NCBI RefSeq assembly: GCF_040712315.1
Contig: NC_134023.1
Location: 70,091,889-70,155,888 of the forward strand
DNA: 64,000 nucleotides
Direction: 5' to 3'
Source of the DNA: Castanea sativa
Lineage: Eukaryota > Streptophyta > Magnoliopsida > Fagales > Fagaceae
Shown in pieces: positions 33,190 to 45,566 of the stretch. Every line of letters begins with the position of its first letter. Positions within the stretch are counted from its first letter, which is position 1. The notes beneath the pieces are model-generated. The model saw nothing but the letters and a program-made list of their open reading frames with translations. It did not search any database and had not been told where the DNA came from. Position numbers and translations under genes: made by a program.

Positions 33190-33960
33190 CCAAATACATT
33201 CTTAAAACATTAAAATTTAATACTTGACTAGCTTCAGAAAAATGATTTTGCACTAGTTGCATTAATTGGGTTACTTGCTCCTTCAAGTTTTCATAATCAT
33301 TCATTTTCTCCGTCAAAAAATTCACTTGATTCTTCAATTAAGTCACTTCAGCATCCCTTTCTTGGCTTCTTACTTGAGCAATTGCAGGAGTGCTCTTGGC
33401 AGGATGCATACTTGGAGTTGGGCCAAATCCCACACCCTGAACACGACCATTGCACTCATTACCAAACACTTGAGCATATACATCATCTGGTGCCCATGAA
33501 ATACTACCAGTAAGGTCAGATGACTGCACACGATTTGAGGACTCACTCAATAGTTCGTTGATTTTTTCCTAATATTCAAAATTTGAACACAATAACGCAT
33601 TAGAAATTAACAATGTTAATAGATTCAATATTACACTTAGCAAATCAGGATATTACTTACAATATTGCTTTCTGCTTCGGCGTTAACAGGAGTACCATCT
33701 TTATGAAGATGGAGTTTTACATATACATTTGCACGCTCTACAGGTTTCCCAAGTGTTGTTACCTAAATTATGGTCATTACATTTATTTAATTAGGAATAA
33801 TGGTTTCATACAAACTTAAGAACAATCCAATAAGTCATTTACAAGATAATTATTGAGTTAATACCATTTCTTTTGCGTGCGAAGCAAAGCTTTTTGAACC
33901 ACCGGTATGTACATTTTTTTGCTTGGAACGACTATTCTTATTTTTTAAAGCAAGATTCTA
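33190..33960 (-). pseudogene. Transposase_24-like (TnpA-type) gene remnant
   Basis: Minus-strand exons can be read as about 33960-33860 (KNKNSRSKQKNVHTGGSKSFASHAKE), 33762-33660 (VTTLGKPVERANVYVKLHLHKDGTPV) and 33550-33190 (SWAPDDVYAQVFGNECNGRVQGVGFGPTPS, then a coiled-coil stretch LKNQVNFLTEKMNDYENLKEQV). This order matches the plant transposase family PF03004 found in CACTA elements. A TAA at about 33340 lies where the family continues, so it is broken. Its N-terminal part beyond 33960 was not recognised. Confidence 0.75.
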
Positions 33961-34352
33961 CGTTCAAAAAAATTACATATTTAAACAAAGTATTATTTGA
34001 ATATATTTTTCATGGTAGATATTTAATGTAGAATAAGGATATCCATATGAATGTTCTTGTTCTGATGATGATGTAATAAACATGCAAATAGGAATACACA
34101 TAATCTTAAATATACTAAACAAATCATATCAAGTCTATCAATATCCTCATTCACACAAATGGACTAAGTCTTTAACCTCTTAAGAAACAACCAATAACCA
34201 TCTAAGAGGATTACAAATAAACTTGTCCTATAATACACAACAGCTTCATAACCACTTAGTTTCATAAACATGCAAATAAGATTACACAAGATAATTTTAA
34301 AACTCTTCACAAGCAAAGCAAATAGAAATACACATGAAAAATAAATAACATA

Positions 34353-36990
34353 TTAACTCTCATTATCAGTCGACTCATCATTTGACCCATCATTGAGCTC
34401 TTCACCATCTTCATTCTCATCATCAGTAAACTCATCATTGGACTCATACACGTCATCAATGAACTCTTCATCATCTATATTGTCATCTTCAACCAATTCA
34501 CGCTCAACAAATAACGGTGTTTGATAAATGGTCCCTTCTACATCTCTACGGGTCCATGCAGGGTTATCATTTACATCATGTGCATTATCAATGGTTATAT
34601 TATAAGGATCATTCTCACAAAAGTTATCTACATCATCATCAGACAAAGCACCAGTTCCAACATCAAAAACATCCCTAGCTTTTGTTTTAACAACGACCGT
34701 CCAATCTTTATGTCTTGGATCCTCCACATAAAAGACTTGTGAAGCTTGAGAAGCTAAGACATACGGCTCATCAATCAATCGATCACCTTTATGTATCAGT
34801 CTTGCAAAATTGACAAGAGGGAAACCAAACTTATCTGTCTTATATCCCCTTCCACTATCCACATCAACCCATTCACATTTGAATAATACATATCGTAACT
34901 TCTCAGAATAGTTCAACTCAATAATGTCAATTAAGACACCATAGTAAGTAACGTCACATTCAGTGGCGACACTAACTCCACTGTTTTGAGTTTTCCTATT
35001 TGCCTCAGAATCTTTGGTGCGAAACTTCAATCCATTTAGAACATAACGCTTGAACCATTTAACTTCATTATCTGGATATTGAGCAAGCCATATAACTTTT
35101 TCAGGAAGTTTCTCCCTCTCATCAACATCCATTGACAACACCTAATATAAACGATGTGTTCTATTAAAAGTATAATCTCAAGAAAGTTACAGCAAAAAAT
35201 ACTTTTATATGTCATACACTTACATGGTACTTAAACCAATGACAAAATCTCTCCATGTGTTGCTTTTCAATAACATCATTTGCTACATTTGGGTGAAGTT
35301 CCTTTAAATGATCTCTATGCACACTGTGTAGGAAAATGTGTGTTAGTATCATAAACTTGAGTTATGTTATGACATTAAGTAGTACCGAATGATGTCTTAA
35401 TTACTTACGTGCGAAATGGGGTAATTTCATCACAATTGAATAGCACATAATGATGGGCTTGGGTCCATGATTTTGAATCTAGGGTGATGCTCAACACCAC
35501 ACCTGTAGATTCTTCAACATTCCTTATGGGCTGAGTGAAGACAGTTTCGAAATTTTTGAAATATCGTGAACAGAATATTAAGCACTCCTCTGCCAAGTAC
35601 CCTTCTGCAATACAACCTTCTAGACAAGCCTTATTTCGAACATAGGACTTCAATCGTGACAAGTACCTATGTGAATAAAGAAGATCAACAATGGAACATT
35701 GAATTTGAATGAAAGCAAATGGATAGACTTACTATATATGTCTTACCGCTCTACGGGATACATCCAACGATAATGAACTGGGCCAGCAATCTTGGCTTCG
35801 TCAGTCAAATGAATGAGTAGATGTACCATAACTGTAAAGAAAGAGGGAGGGAATATCCTTTCCAATTCACACAACGTCACTGCAATTCTCTTCTGAAAAC
35901 TCTCAAGATCTTCCAAACTCAATACTTTGGAACATATTTCCCTAAAGAAACAAGATAACTCAATCAAATGCTTGCTCACTTCATTCGGCAAAGATCCACG
36001 TATAGCTATTGGAAATAGTTGTTGCATTAAGATATGACTATCATGGCTCTTCATCCCAGAAATCTTGCGTTCTTTAAGTTTAGCACAACGGGATACATTT
36101 GAAGCATAGCCATCCGGCACACTTACACCCTTCAAAACTTGCAAAAAACTATCTTTTTCACTAGTGGTCATTTCAAAGTAGGCAGGTGGCTTATATGTCT
36201 TATCACTACCAAGCTCCTCAAGATAAAGTTCACTTCTTATACCCATTTCTTCTAAGTCAAGGCGTGCCTTTAAGTTATCATTCGTCTTTCCATCCATGTT
36301 CAACACTGTGCCAATTACATTGTCAACCACATTTTTTTCTATATGCATCACATCAAGATTGTGACGCAACATGTGGTTCTCCCAATAAGGCAAGCTAAAA
36401 AATATACTTCTCTTCTTCCATATACACAAGGCGTCCTCCCCTCTTTTTCTCTTATTCATCAAATTATCTTTTTTCTTCCCAAAAACAACATTAACCATAG
36501 GTTCTGTTTGCGCAATGATTTCACTTCTTGGCACTATATCAAGAGCTTTACTAAAATCTGTACGCCCATCAAACTCCTTATCATGATTGTGAAATTCATG
36601 ATCCCTATCCAAGAATCGCCTATGTCCAATATAGCTGAATTCTCTTCCATGTTTTAACCAACGAGATTAAGGATCGTAGTTACAAGAAGGACATGCAAGA
36701 GCACCTTTGGTACTCCAACCTGAAAGATCAGCATATGCTGGAAAATCATTTATGGTCCACAACAATGCTGCATGCATTTGAAATGAGCTATTAGAAGACA
36801 CATCAAACGTTTCTACTCCAACATTCCATAATTCCTTGAGCTCTTGTATTAAGGGCTGTAAGTACACATCTATATCGTTCCCAGGAGAGGTTGGACCAGG
36901 AATCAATAGTGATAACATGAAATAAGCCCTTTTCATAAACATCCAAGGAGGAAGATTGTATAGGACTAACATGACAGGCCAAGTACTATG
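34353..36990 (-). pseudogene. CACTA tnp2 transposase, N-terminally truncated
   Basis: Minus-strand order: tnp2 core (TWPVMLVLYNLPPWM, IPGPTSPGNDIDVYLQPL, WTINDFPAYADLSGW), a TAA at about 36667, then YWENHMLRHNLDVMHIEKN, a DUF4218 part (SHDSHILMQQLFPIAIRG, MVHLLIHLTDEAKIAGPVHYRWMYPVER), an intron from 35746, exon 35667-35410 (SRLKSYVRNKACLEGCIAEGY), a small exon near 35335-35225 (RDHLKELHPNV), and a DUF4216 exon 35141-34353 (KWFKRYVLNGLKFRTK, YYGVLIDIIELNY, FVLFKCEW-like, then an acidic tail). Splice sites such as GCG|GTAAGA fit. Only one internal stop is seen, but the N-terminus is replaced by Copia gag. Confidence 0.85.
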
Positions 36991-37308
36991 AGCACCAAAC
37001 ATCTCCTTCAGACTATGCATTATGTCCGAAGCAAGTTCTACATCCTGCATTTGATGCTGTAGAACATTTGAGATAGATGCTAGGATGTAGCACTTGGCCA
37101 TCTCATTAGATTTCTGCCAACGATCATATCGCTGTTTTTCCTCAAGAGGAGCATCTAATGAAGGAAATTTAGGACATGGTTGAGTAAGCACATATTTGTG
37201 CTCTTCAGCAGTAAGAACAATATCCAAATTTCTTTTCCAGTCAACATAGTTGGATCCAGTCAATTTGTTTTGGTTAAGAATAGAAACAAGTGGACTAAAT
37301 GATGCCAT
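36667..37308 (-). CDS. Chimeric open frame: Copia gag N-terminus fused to tnp2
   Basis: A 213-residue minus-strand frame without stops. Residues 1-105 are a Copia gag start (LNQNKLTGSNYVDWKRNLD, CYILASISNVLQHQ, IMHSLKEMFGAHS). The rest is tnp2 (STWPVMLVLYNLPPW, DIDVYLQPLIQELKELW, TINDFPAYADLSGW, LACPSCNYDP). The switch lies near 36985-36996, inside GAHSTWP, where both families have similar residues. The frame starts at the gag ATG, so a transcript from the Copia LTR (38764-40202) could cover it. Whether it is expressed is unknown; it is most simply the product of a deletion joining two elements. Confidence 0.7.
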   Translation of the reverse strand: MASFSPLVSILNQNKLTGSNYVDWKRNLDIVLTAEEHKYVLTQPCPKFPSLDAPLEEKQRYDRWQKSNEMAKCYILASISNVLQHQMQDVELASDIMHSLKEMFGAHSTWPVMLVLYNLPPWMFMKRAYFMLSLLIPGPTSPGNDIDVYLQPLIQELKELWNVGVETFDVSSNSSFQMHAALLWTINDFPAYADLSGWSTKGALACPSCNYDP

Positions 37309-38122
37309 GACAAAATCTGAAAATAATAAACATGAATATAATAAGTAAATTGGACATTATCAATTTAGCATAAAAGCATATAATATGGAACCTTAATAAA
37401 ACCATAAAATAACATATGCAACGACAACCCAATCTTATATTCAATATCCCTCAGCATAGAGTGAACATAAAATACTATGATTGATTGAGAACTATTCTCA
37501 TTATTAGTGATATCATGATAACTCTTATCAAACACTAATAATATGCCGTTTTATATTTAGCCTCTAAGTAATAATAGTAAGAACTCAGCATAGAGGATAC
37601 TAAAATACTTAGTCTAGTGTATACCATTGTCTAGAATCATGTGTAACCACATCTCATCCCTTTAACAGGCTTATTTTGTAGTACCATGATAAAACACCCT
37701 CCGCATGGAATGCAAAGCTCGAAGCTAAGACAAGGTGTTTATCAAACCACTATAAACCAAAAAATTCAATCTTGTAGGACCATGAAATAAATACTCTCCG
37801 CATGGAATGCTAAGCTCGAGGCAAAGACAAAGTATATGTTTCACACTACTATGAACCAACAATGGAGGCCGTGAGATCCAACCCTTGAATCTCTCTCCCA
37901 CTAGATATTTTAAAATTAAAGGTTTTTAAGGTCAAGAACCATAATAATGCTAGACACGTTGAAAAAATAATCCTAATCTAATTAGGAATAAATTTCATTA
38001 AACTAACATTAACGTATATAAATATATATATAACGTAATAAAAATCCTTACTATATATAAAAATCTATATTATATTATAAATAATATAATATACAAATTA
38101 ATATATATAATATATAATTATT

Positions 38123-38166
<44 letters not shown>

Positions 38167-38744
38167 TAACCTACGGATTGTAAGAATCCTTTATTCATGG
38201 ATTCAACTTTTCCATGGCTATTATTTATGCAAGACAAAAGAGTACTTGAAAAACCAAGCCATGCAACATAAGAATAGACCAAATGGTAGTTATATCATGA
38301 AACAAAGTCTAGCCATGCATGAAAACACCATTTACGTATAACACATAAAGTTATATTATGTAACTTCCATTGACCAAGTCAAACGGTGCAAGGAATAAGT
38401 ATAATCAAATGGTAGTTATCCTTCATTTGATAATAACTGTTACTTTTCCAAATGGATATCACAACCATAACTGTTACTTTTCCAACAATCACACTTGCAA
38501 TCCGTACAAACTTGGTGAAATAACAATCAATATGTCAATGCATTAACACTCAACTGTATTCTTCCATTAATGGTTATTGAATCAATGATCAATCCGTGCA
38601 CATGTAGAATAATATATCACATATATTTATCAATGCACATAAGATTTATGGAACAATATCTTTATGCAGAAATTTAAAACACAAAGATAACGGTTTTCTT
38701 AAATTCTAAAATTTAATCACACGCAATACAATCATGATATGAAA
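37309..38744. other. Copia 5' leader
   Basis: Non-coding, AT-rich, with a (TA)n(CA)n run at about 38130-38166 and a duplicated phrase around 'tccgcatggaatgc' (37699 and 37799). No gene seen. Confidence 0.6.
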
Positions 38745-38763
38745 ACCTGGCTCTGATACCAAT
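38745..38763 (-). other. Primer-binding site (tRNA-Met)
   Basis: On the minus strand ATTGGTATCAGAGCCAGG follows directly after the LTR end CCTTCA. Complementary to the 3' end of initiator tRNA-Met, as usual in plant Copia elements. Confidence 0.85.
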
Positions 38764-40202
38764 TGAAGGAAAAATTCTGGTTTTGTATCTCATACAAAAC
38801 ACATAGCGGAAGCAACGAACTAGGATCTATTTCATTCATGATTGATAACGTGCACAATGTAAATTTCAGAATTTAAGAACAAGATAGCGTACCTTGGTGT
38901 GAAGAAATTCAAAACAAAGATTAGAAGCACTTGGGAACACTTTTAATCTTCACTCCAATTCCACTTTACGCCCAAGATGTGTGGTCTCTCAATCAGTTTT
39001 TCAAAGGGAGAATGAAAGTGTGTCTCACACTCCCTCACACACCGTTTCTTTTGCTTTTCTAATCTCTACTAATAATAAAAATTCTGTATGTTTCTCCTTT
39101 TATAACTAACGGATTATCTAATTGGGCTGGCCTATTGGGCCTTTCCAATTGGGCTTTAGTGTGTGGCTTGGAGTGGGACCAAAAGGGACCAATAAGACAC
39201 TAGCTCCAATGGGCCTTGGGCTTTTCCGTCAACTCTTGACAAGTCCAAAGTTACCATTAATTATATTTAATACCACTATATAAATATAATTGCACTCTAG
39301 GCCTTATTAATAAATTATATCCCAAGACTTTATTATACACGTAACCCCTTCATAAAATATTCGTAGTAACACAAAGTCATAAATGTAGACTGCCACTTTG
39401 TAAATTACTACATCTTATCCTTGAGTACCCGGTTTAATTCTTTAAAGTTATTCATTATATATTTATAAAATCCAATTTCATAAATATATACTTTAGTAAT
39501 TTCTTACTAAAGTGGTTAGGCCTAACTCTCTGAATAACTGAACCCATTAAACTTATTTCAAGGGAATATTTTATATCTCCATCAAGAGACTATGAATTCC
39601 ATCTTGAGAATATATGTTCCATCAACACTAAATGTGGCTGCCTAACATACTGAGGTTTTGATCGTCACTTCAGATCTCACTCCTGATATATCAAAGCAAC
39701 CTTTACTTCATGATCAGGTCCATTATTCTCTCAGGATTAAGAGTTCATGCAAATAGAAGTCGTGAGATTTATTATTCATTTGACAGTCGTTAGAAGAATA
39801 ATAAATCTCACAGCAGTCCTGTTCAATATGTTTTAACTCTTAAAACATATCAACATATCAACTAGAAGTTTCCACTTCCATGATCAAGACAAATCATCGT
39901 AGTTGACACGTTATAGTCTTCGCAGATGAAATGCCCAATTTCATCACCGACTACGAACTATAAATTCTGAGTTTACAAAGAACTTGTGATTTACATCTTC
40001 TGTGACTTTTCACATAAATCACATACAATGCATCTCATGGACTATATGATAATGTCCCATATTCATGTTACCATTGTTTTAGATAATAATAAAATAACTT
40101 TATCAATCACAATATTAAGTCATACATCATGTCATACATAATGTCATACATAATATCATACATATCATCATACAATAGGATTTAAGGGCACAAATCCTAA
40201 CA
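38764..40202 (-). repeat. Copia 5' LTR
   Basis: 1439 bp; on the minus strand it begins TGTTAGGATTTGTGCCC and ends CCTTCA. No second copy of this LTR lies in the window. Confidence 0.75.
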
Positions 40203-41545
40203 GAATTATCTTCTTCCCCCTTTCTATTTTATATTACTAAATTAGAAATAGATTGTCATGGTATTGGGGTGGAAAGGTGATATGGATGCCAAGTCTTGGT
40301 CTAGGTCTTCTTAAGTCTTAACTAAAACAAAAAATTTCGAATTTTGATGAAAGCACAAAATTCGTTTTGGAGAAACCTCCATTTTATTAGTAATGGATGT
40401 AACTTTTTGCTTTTTGATGGTTTGTGCGTCTTATCTGCTGGAATATGTAACATTAGTTTTTTCCCTTAATTTTCAAATGAAACTCCCTATCAGGCATCAT
40501 TTTATAGTACAATTTCCGTCTCCAAGTACTTCAACTAGCAAATTGATAACACTTAAGCAATCAAGCCCAAGTGTAGGCTTTAAGAAATTGAAGGATTGTA
40601 TAAGTAGAAAGTGAGAATATAACTGAGTACATTGCTTAATGAACAGTTCTATACGGATGACTTATGGGGCAATGGTTTTGAATTATATGGAACCCACATC
40701 AGTTTTACTCGGAAAGACACTAAATTTCCTCATCTTCCTGTTTGGCCAATATGGCTTCATCTTGGAGGCCCAATGGCCTATCTTGTCTCATGTATTCTTA
40801 GCAGTTTTATCTCTTTGGTGAAAGCATATATGGTAGGCCTTTCAATCTTTTTTCATTCCTTAATGGAATTCTTTATTGATTTAAGAAAAGGAATTATCTT
40901 CTTCAAACCTTTTTTTTTCTTTTAATTTAAATATTAGTATTAAATAAATTCTAATGGTGGTGAGTGGAAAGACACCAGAATGTGAAGTTTTGACTGTCAT
41001 AGACTAGGTGTTGTTAAATAATGCAAAGTTCATACATCTGCTAGTAATATGGATTACTGTTCATCATTCACTATGAAGCACTTTCCAAGAAAGCACTTAC
41101 TACAAGTTGAGAAAGCACAAAAATGACGCGCCAAGTCTTTTGCCTTTTGTTGAATCACGTTCATTTAAATAATGCAAAGCTGATAATATTATTAGTATAT
41201 TTGAGCTAGTCATCATTAAACATTTTCAAAGAAGGTGCTAGATAGAGATTAGGAAAGTGCCATTTATGCCAAAGATTTTGGCCGAGTCTTTTTGAGTTTA
41301 TAGGTTTTGTTAAATAATGCAAAGCTCATAATACCATTAGTATGGGCTTGTCATCAATTTATAGCATTTTCCAAGAAAATAAAAATAGATACGCAATTTG
41401 AAAATAAGCACCATCGACCCTTGACTTTAGGTCCTCTTGAGTAGGATCTAATTGCAAAAACTTGAGAAAGAAGGCAATCACAAGAGTTAATTAATAAAAA
41501 AGTATATATTCATCAAAGAAAATGAATGATCTTCTTCTACCTTTT
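40203..41545. repeat. Duplicated block B, left half
   Basis: 40650-41545 matches block A (18842-19755). 40230-40400 holds a further copy of the 'ggatgccaagtcttgg' module. The open frames at 40393-40614, 40632-40925 and 40639-40821 have no domain and are not conserved between the blocks, so no gene is called. Confidence 0.7.
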
Positions 41546-43204
41546 TGAAAGCTCGGATTTGTGAGAAAACACAAGTGCTTTTTTAAACCCCCAATAAAAA
41601 TTACGGCTAGATTGCTTTTATTCTAATTTATCTAAGTGTGGAACAAGAGTAAATGAAGCACAATCACCGGATTTACTCTAGTGCATACACATGAACAATA
41701 AAAAATAAAAGTAAAGCACAAGAAAAAGGGAAGGAAGATGCAAACACAAGATAACACCAAGACGTATTATAGAAGAGGAAACCGAAGAACTCGGCGAAAA
41801 ACCTCTCCGCAACCCTCCAAGTCGAATCAATCCACTAGTGAATAAGTTGGTATACACAAACAACAAAAGACTCTCCAAGCGCAATTTACCCAATGTACTT
41901 GAGCCCTCCAAGCTCCTGCTACCAACGGACTTCCCAGAGTCTTGTCTTCACTAGCTTTCCGGATCCCACAATATGCTTGATTACATCCGCCAAGCTTAAC
42001 CGGCTTCTTTTGGCAAATCCCCAAATCTTCCCAAACTCCAAAACACTCTCTACACTTTGAAAATGTGTGGGTTGTGTTTGGGTACAAATCTCCTCTCAAG
42101 GTATGACAATGGGAGAGGGAAGGAGAAGGGGCTAGAATGATTTCTTACTAAGAATGAGTAGCTCTCTCTCTAAAAGATGGGTGTGTGTTGTAGAAAACCT
42201 ATCTAGGGATTTTCTCTCTAAATGGCCTTTCATACTTTTGTGGATAATGAGAGTATATATACTAGGGGTGGCAAAATTTGACACGACCCGCGAACCCGAC
42301 ACGACACGACACGAAATTAGCAGGTTATGGGTTGAGGCTTAACGGGTTCGTGTCATATTCGGGTCGACACGACTAACCCGTTTAATAAATGGGTTGGGTT
42401 AGTGTTGAACACATAGAACCCGTTTGACCCGTCTGACCCGTTTAATTAAATGATATTTTACCAATATACCCTTCAAACTCTAGGTATATAAACTTATTAG
42501 TTGTTGTGATTTATTTTCTTTGATATATTGTGATTGATTATTTGTGATATTGGGATATGCTTTAATTTTAAATGATTATTTGTGATGCAGTTACTCGTTA
42601 GTTCTGAATTTTATATTAAAAATATTTATTTGTTTGTTTTTTCATTAATTTTTATTTTTCATTTTGATAAAATCTGATAAACAGGTCGACACGACTGACC
42701 CGTTTAATAAATGGGTCGTGTTAGGGTTGAGAAATCTTGACCCGTTTAATAAACATGTCGGGTTAGTGTTGACCTATGTAGTCGAATACTCATGACTTGA
42801 CACGACACGAACCCGACACGCGAACACGAATTGCCACCCCTAATATATACTATGGGTGAAGGGTAAGAAAGTCACACTTAAAATCCTCTAGGTAGAACGT
42901 TTCATGAGTATTTTTCGGGAAAGCTTTACCCGCGAGACAGTCGCAAAATTGATAGATTAACACGATTCTTTAGCTTTCAGCATGTGCTTCTCACATGCTC
43001 TTTTCGAGGATTACTCTTCTCGTGAACTTTTCGTGAGCTAGTCGTTAAATTGTATTGATTCTTCATTTTATACTCGATTCTTCACCAACTTAATACTAAA
43101 CTCAATACAATAAAATCTCACAAAATACATGGAACAAAAATAATGCAATTGCAACACTTTTTATTATGGAATAAAGCCAATATAAAACATAGTTGTAAAT
43201 CACA
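41546..43204 (-). mobile_element. Copia-type solo LTR carrying a hAT element
   Basis: On the minus strand it starts TGTGATTTAC and ends GCTTTCA, about 1.07 kb without the hAT. Blocks around 'gaggaaaccgaagaactcgg' and 'ctccaagcg' match, inverted, the LTR at 25225-26038. Block A is continuous at this position. Flanking CTTTT and CTTTA are a possible decayed 5-bp duplication. A CGCGAGACAGTCGC motif lies at 42931-42944. Confidence 0.6.
42263..42842. mobile_element. hAT-type element with TAGGGGTGGCAA ends
   Basis: 580 bp with perfect ends TAGGGGTGGCAA and TTGCCACCCCTA, flanked by ATATATAC on both sides (42255-42262 and 42843-42850). Subterminal regions are rich in GACACGAC and GACCCGTTTAATAAA repeats. 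No transposase, so it needs a partner. Confidence 0.9.
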
Positions 43205-43720
43205 ACTTTATACTTTTTATTTTATACTATTAGTTAAATATAAAAAGATCTTCATGTAGCGGGTGGAAAGATGCCTTGGATGCTAAGCTTAGTCTAGGTC
43301 GTCTTCAACAATGCAAAGACTTTCGAAAAAAAGCACAATATATAATCTGGGGCAGCGCAATTATATCAATAGTTGATGTAACTTTTTTACTTGATGAATA
43401 AAGACTATTATATATACAAATAACAGGGAAATTGAGAGATAGAGAAGAAAAATTGAATATATTAGATCGTGAGAAAACAAAACTAGAAATGAAAAAGTGT
43501 CAGATATTTATTAACTCAATTTATTATTCATGTTTATTGATGGTGGGTGATAGTTGGTAAATAGCTTTAAAAGGAACATACTTTGCATTATTAATTTATT
43601 AAAACAATTGAGAGTATTCGCGTACATTTAGCATTAGGCCAAAATTTTTACTCAAAAACAGGAAAAAGGATTTCGCCAAAAATGTTCTACTATTCTACAA
43701 TAAGAATATTAAAAAAAAAA
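43205..43720. repeat. Duplicated block B, right half
   Basis: Matches 28746-29335 but lacks the SINE. The stretch 'atactattagttaaatataaaaagatcttcatg' at 43217-43250 is the uninterrupted target site of the mosaic retrotransposon. Confidence 0.75.
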
Positions 43721-44135
43721 AAATTTGAAAACAAACTTGATTGTAGCCTAAGGTTACAACTTCATTCAATATATTTTTATTGAATGTGAATTTTGACAAA
43801 TTCATCGTTAGATTATATTTTCTTCTTATATCCGTTAGATTATATTTTCTTTTTATATCCTTCATGTTTGCAAAATTTTCAAAAAGTTAAAAAATTAATA
43901 GCTATGTCATCAATAAAATGTTTAAATTTAAATTTTTTTAGTTTAAAATTATGCATAAAAAATTAGTTTATAAATCGAATAGTATATAAAATCTAATTGA
44001 CATGAAATTTTATGTGTATTAAGGACGTAAGGAATATGCAATCCAACAGTTAAATTTTTCAAATATGTAGCCAAGTTAATTTGTTAAATAGGAGTTGTAG
44101 CTTTAGGCTACATCTAAGTTTGTAGGCAAATTTTA
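43721..44135. mobile_element. MITE with ~30-bp TIRs
   Basis: The left end AAACTTGATTGTAGCCTAAG and the inverted right end AAACTTAGATGTAGCCTAAA match closely for about 30 bp. The interior is AT-rich and non-coding. Block A lacks it at the same place (near 29320), which supports insertion after the block duplication. Confidence 0.65.
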
Positions 44136-45411
44136 TCGAAAAAACAAATAGCTAATTATTTTTAAAATGAAAAAGTTAACCTCTAAACCGGTTTGAAGGA
44201 AAACTCTTCCAGCTCTTGTGATGGTTGCTAAAACGATCCATGCAACATATGACCTATTAATTGGGTCATTAGTCATGTGACTATTTGATATAGTACATAT
44301 AGATGGTTAAATGACTTTTATGTAATGAGTTAGAAGAAATTATTTCAAACTAATTCTCTATTTTATATAAGGAAAAAGTTCGACTCCTAACGTGTTTGGA
44401 GCTATCTTGTTTAAATAATGCACATTGATAGTTTTTTTTTTTTTAGAAAATAGTAATACTTATTAGAGCACTTGAGCACGAAAGTAATATATAGAGTTTT
44501 TTAAACAGGCTTATAATATATTACATGACTAGAGTACTACTAGAAAAATATCTAACCTTTGTAGTGGTTAAAAAAATAGCTTCATACATGTTTATCGCAA
44601 AACTTTATTCTCCATTTAATAACTAGTTGAAAGCCTATGCATTGCACTGTAGTGGTCATGAAGGAGTATTAAATATATAGTTTTTGAAAAACAATATTAA
44701 ATTGAATGATTATTACATAATTTCATAATTCTCAATTAACCCGTCGTCTATATCTCATAATGACATTTTTAGCCCTCAATTCACAAAATAAAATCTATCT
44801 AAATGTGTAACATTGAAAAAATAATTAAAATTGAAAGCAGAAATCAACGCAGCACGCACACACACAAGCCTATAATTCAATATTTAAAAACAATCCAAAA
44901 GCACAATTGAAAGAAAATTTATAGAGAAACTTCAATTCAAAATGATTAAAAATAATCCAATTGTCTAAACATTAATAAAAATTGGTAGCAGTGTTAAGTA
45001 AAGAAATAGTCATATGAACGAATTGAACTGGCATTTATATAAAACTTAACCAGAAGCCCCAATTCACTCAGCTCAATGTTTGACTGCTTTTCATAAACGA
45101 ATATGGCTCTACGAAACTCAATCTTGAATATAATTACGATTTTGAGGAGTGGGTGAGAATTTCATAAAGTGGAAGAAGAGTTTAGCTTTTCGATCCACAG
45201 ACTTAGCGAAGAGAACAATAGCTAAGTGCGAGAGAAAGACTTTGCGAGAGTTTACCCTTAATTTGCCAACAACTCTACAGTTAAAAATATATAAATATAT
45301 ATATATATAAGAAGGCCAAATTTTGACCAACAACTCTACAGTTAAAAATATAAAAATAAAAAATATAAGAAGGCCAAATTTTGATGTAGCATTGCTCGTC
45401 AATATAATGAT
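44136..45411. other. Intergenic DNA, no gene seen
   Basis: AT-rich without domain-bearing frames. Contains a two-copy 61-bp tandem repeat at 45266-45384 ('ccaacaactctacagtt' … 'gaaggccaaattttga'). Confidence 0.5.
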
Positions 45412-45418
45412 AACATTC

Positions 45419-45566
45419 ATTCAAGTTCCAGTTAGCTCAACTAGTAAAATTTCTGATGATTGAACAATAAATCTGAAATTTAATCTCTACCTATACCAAA
45501 ACCTGATTGGTGTCTTGGTATGATGATAAAGAGTTATTATTATGAGCAGACACCATGTATTGAAAC
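45419..45566 (+). mobile_element. Au-like SINE, left part (rest at 56978-57003)
   Basis: An A-box-like TAGCTCAACTAG, a degenerate B-box region and the Au-type phrases 'ctgattggtgtcttgg' and 'gatgataaagag' are present. The SINE is split by the Ty3 element within its 3' end (…ATTGAAAC). AACATTC flanks the whole SINE (45412-45418 and 57004-57010). Au family assignment is from memory of conserved phrases. Confidence 0.7.

Larger units (their letters stand above)
32134..36990 (-). mobile_element. CACTA (En/Spm) transposon, 3' half
   Basis: The end begins CACTACAAGAAATTT, the CACTA terminal motif. The next ~450 bp carry many copies of a subterminal repeat around GACGTTTTAAAACGTC. Inward on the minus strand lie Transposase_24-type exons and tnp2 exons. 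The other terminus is missing; at about 36990 the sequence changes to Copia gag. No second CACTACAAGAAA end in inverted orientation was found in the window. Confidence 0.85.
36990..40202 (-). mobile_element. Truncated Copia retrotransposon (5' LTR, leader, gag start)
   Basis: 5' LTR 38764-40202, a tRNA-Met primer site, a 1.4-kb leader, and the first ~105 codons of gag to about 36990. Everything downstream (zinc knuckle, pol, 3' LTR) is missing and CACTA DNA follows. The right flank of the LTR is host repeat related to block B. Confidence 0.8.
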
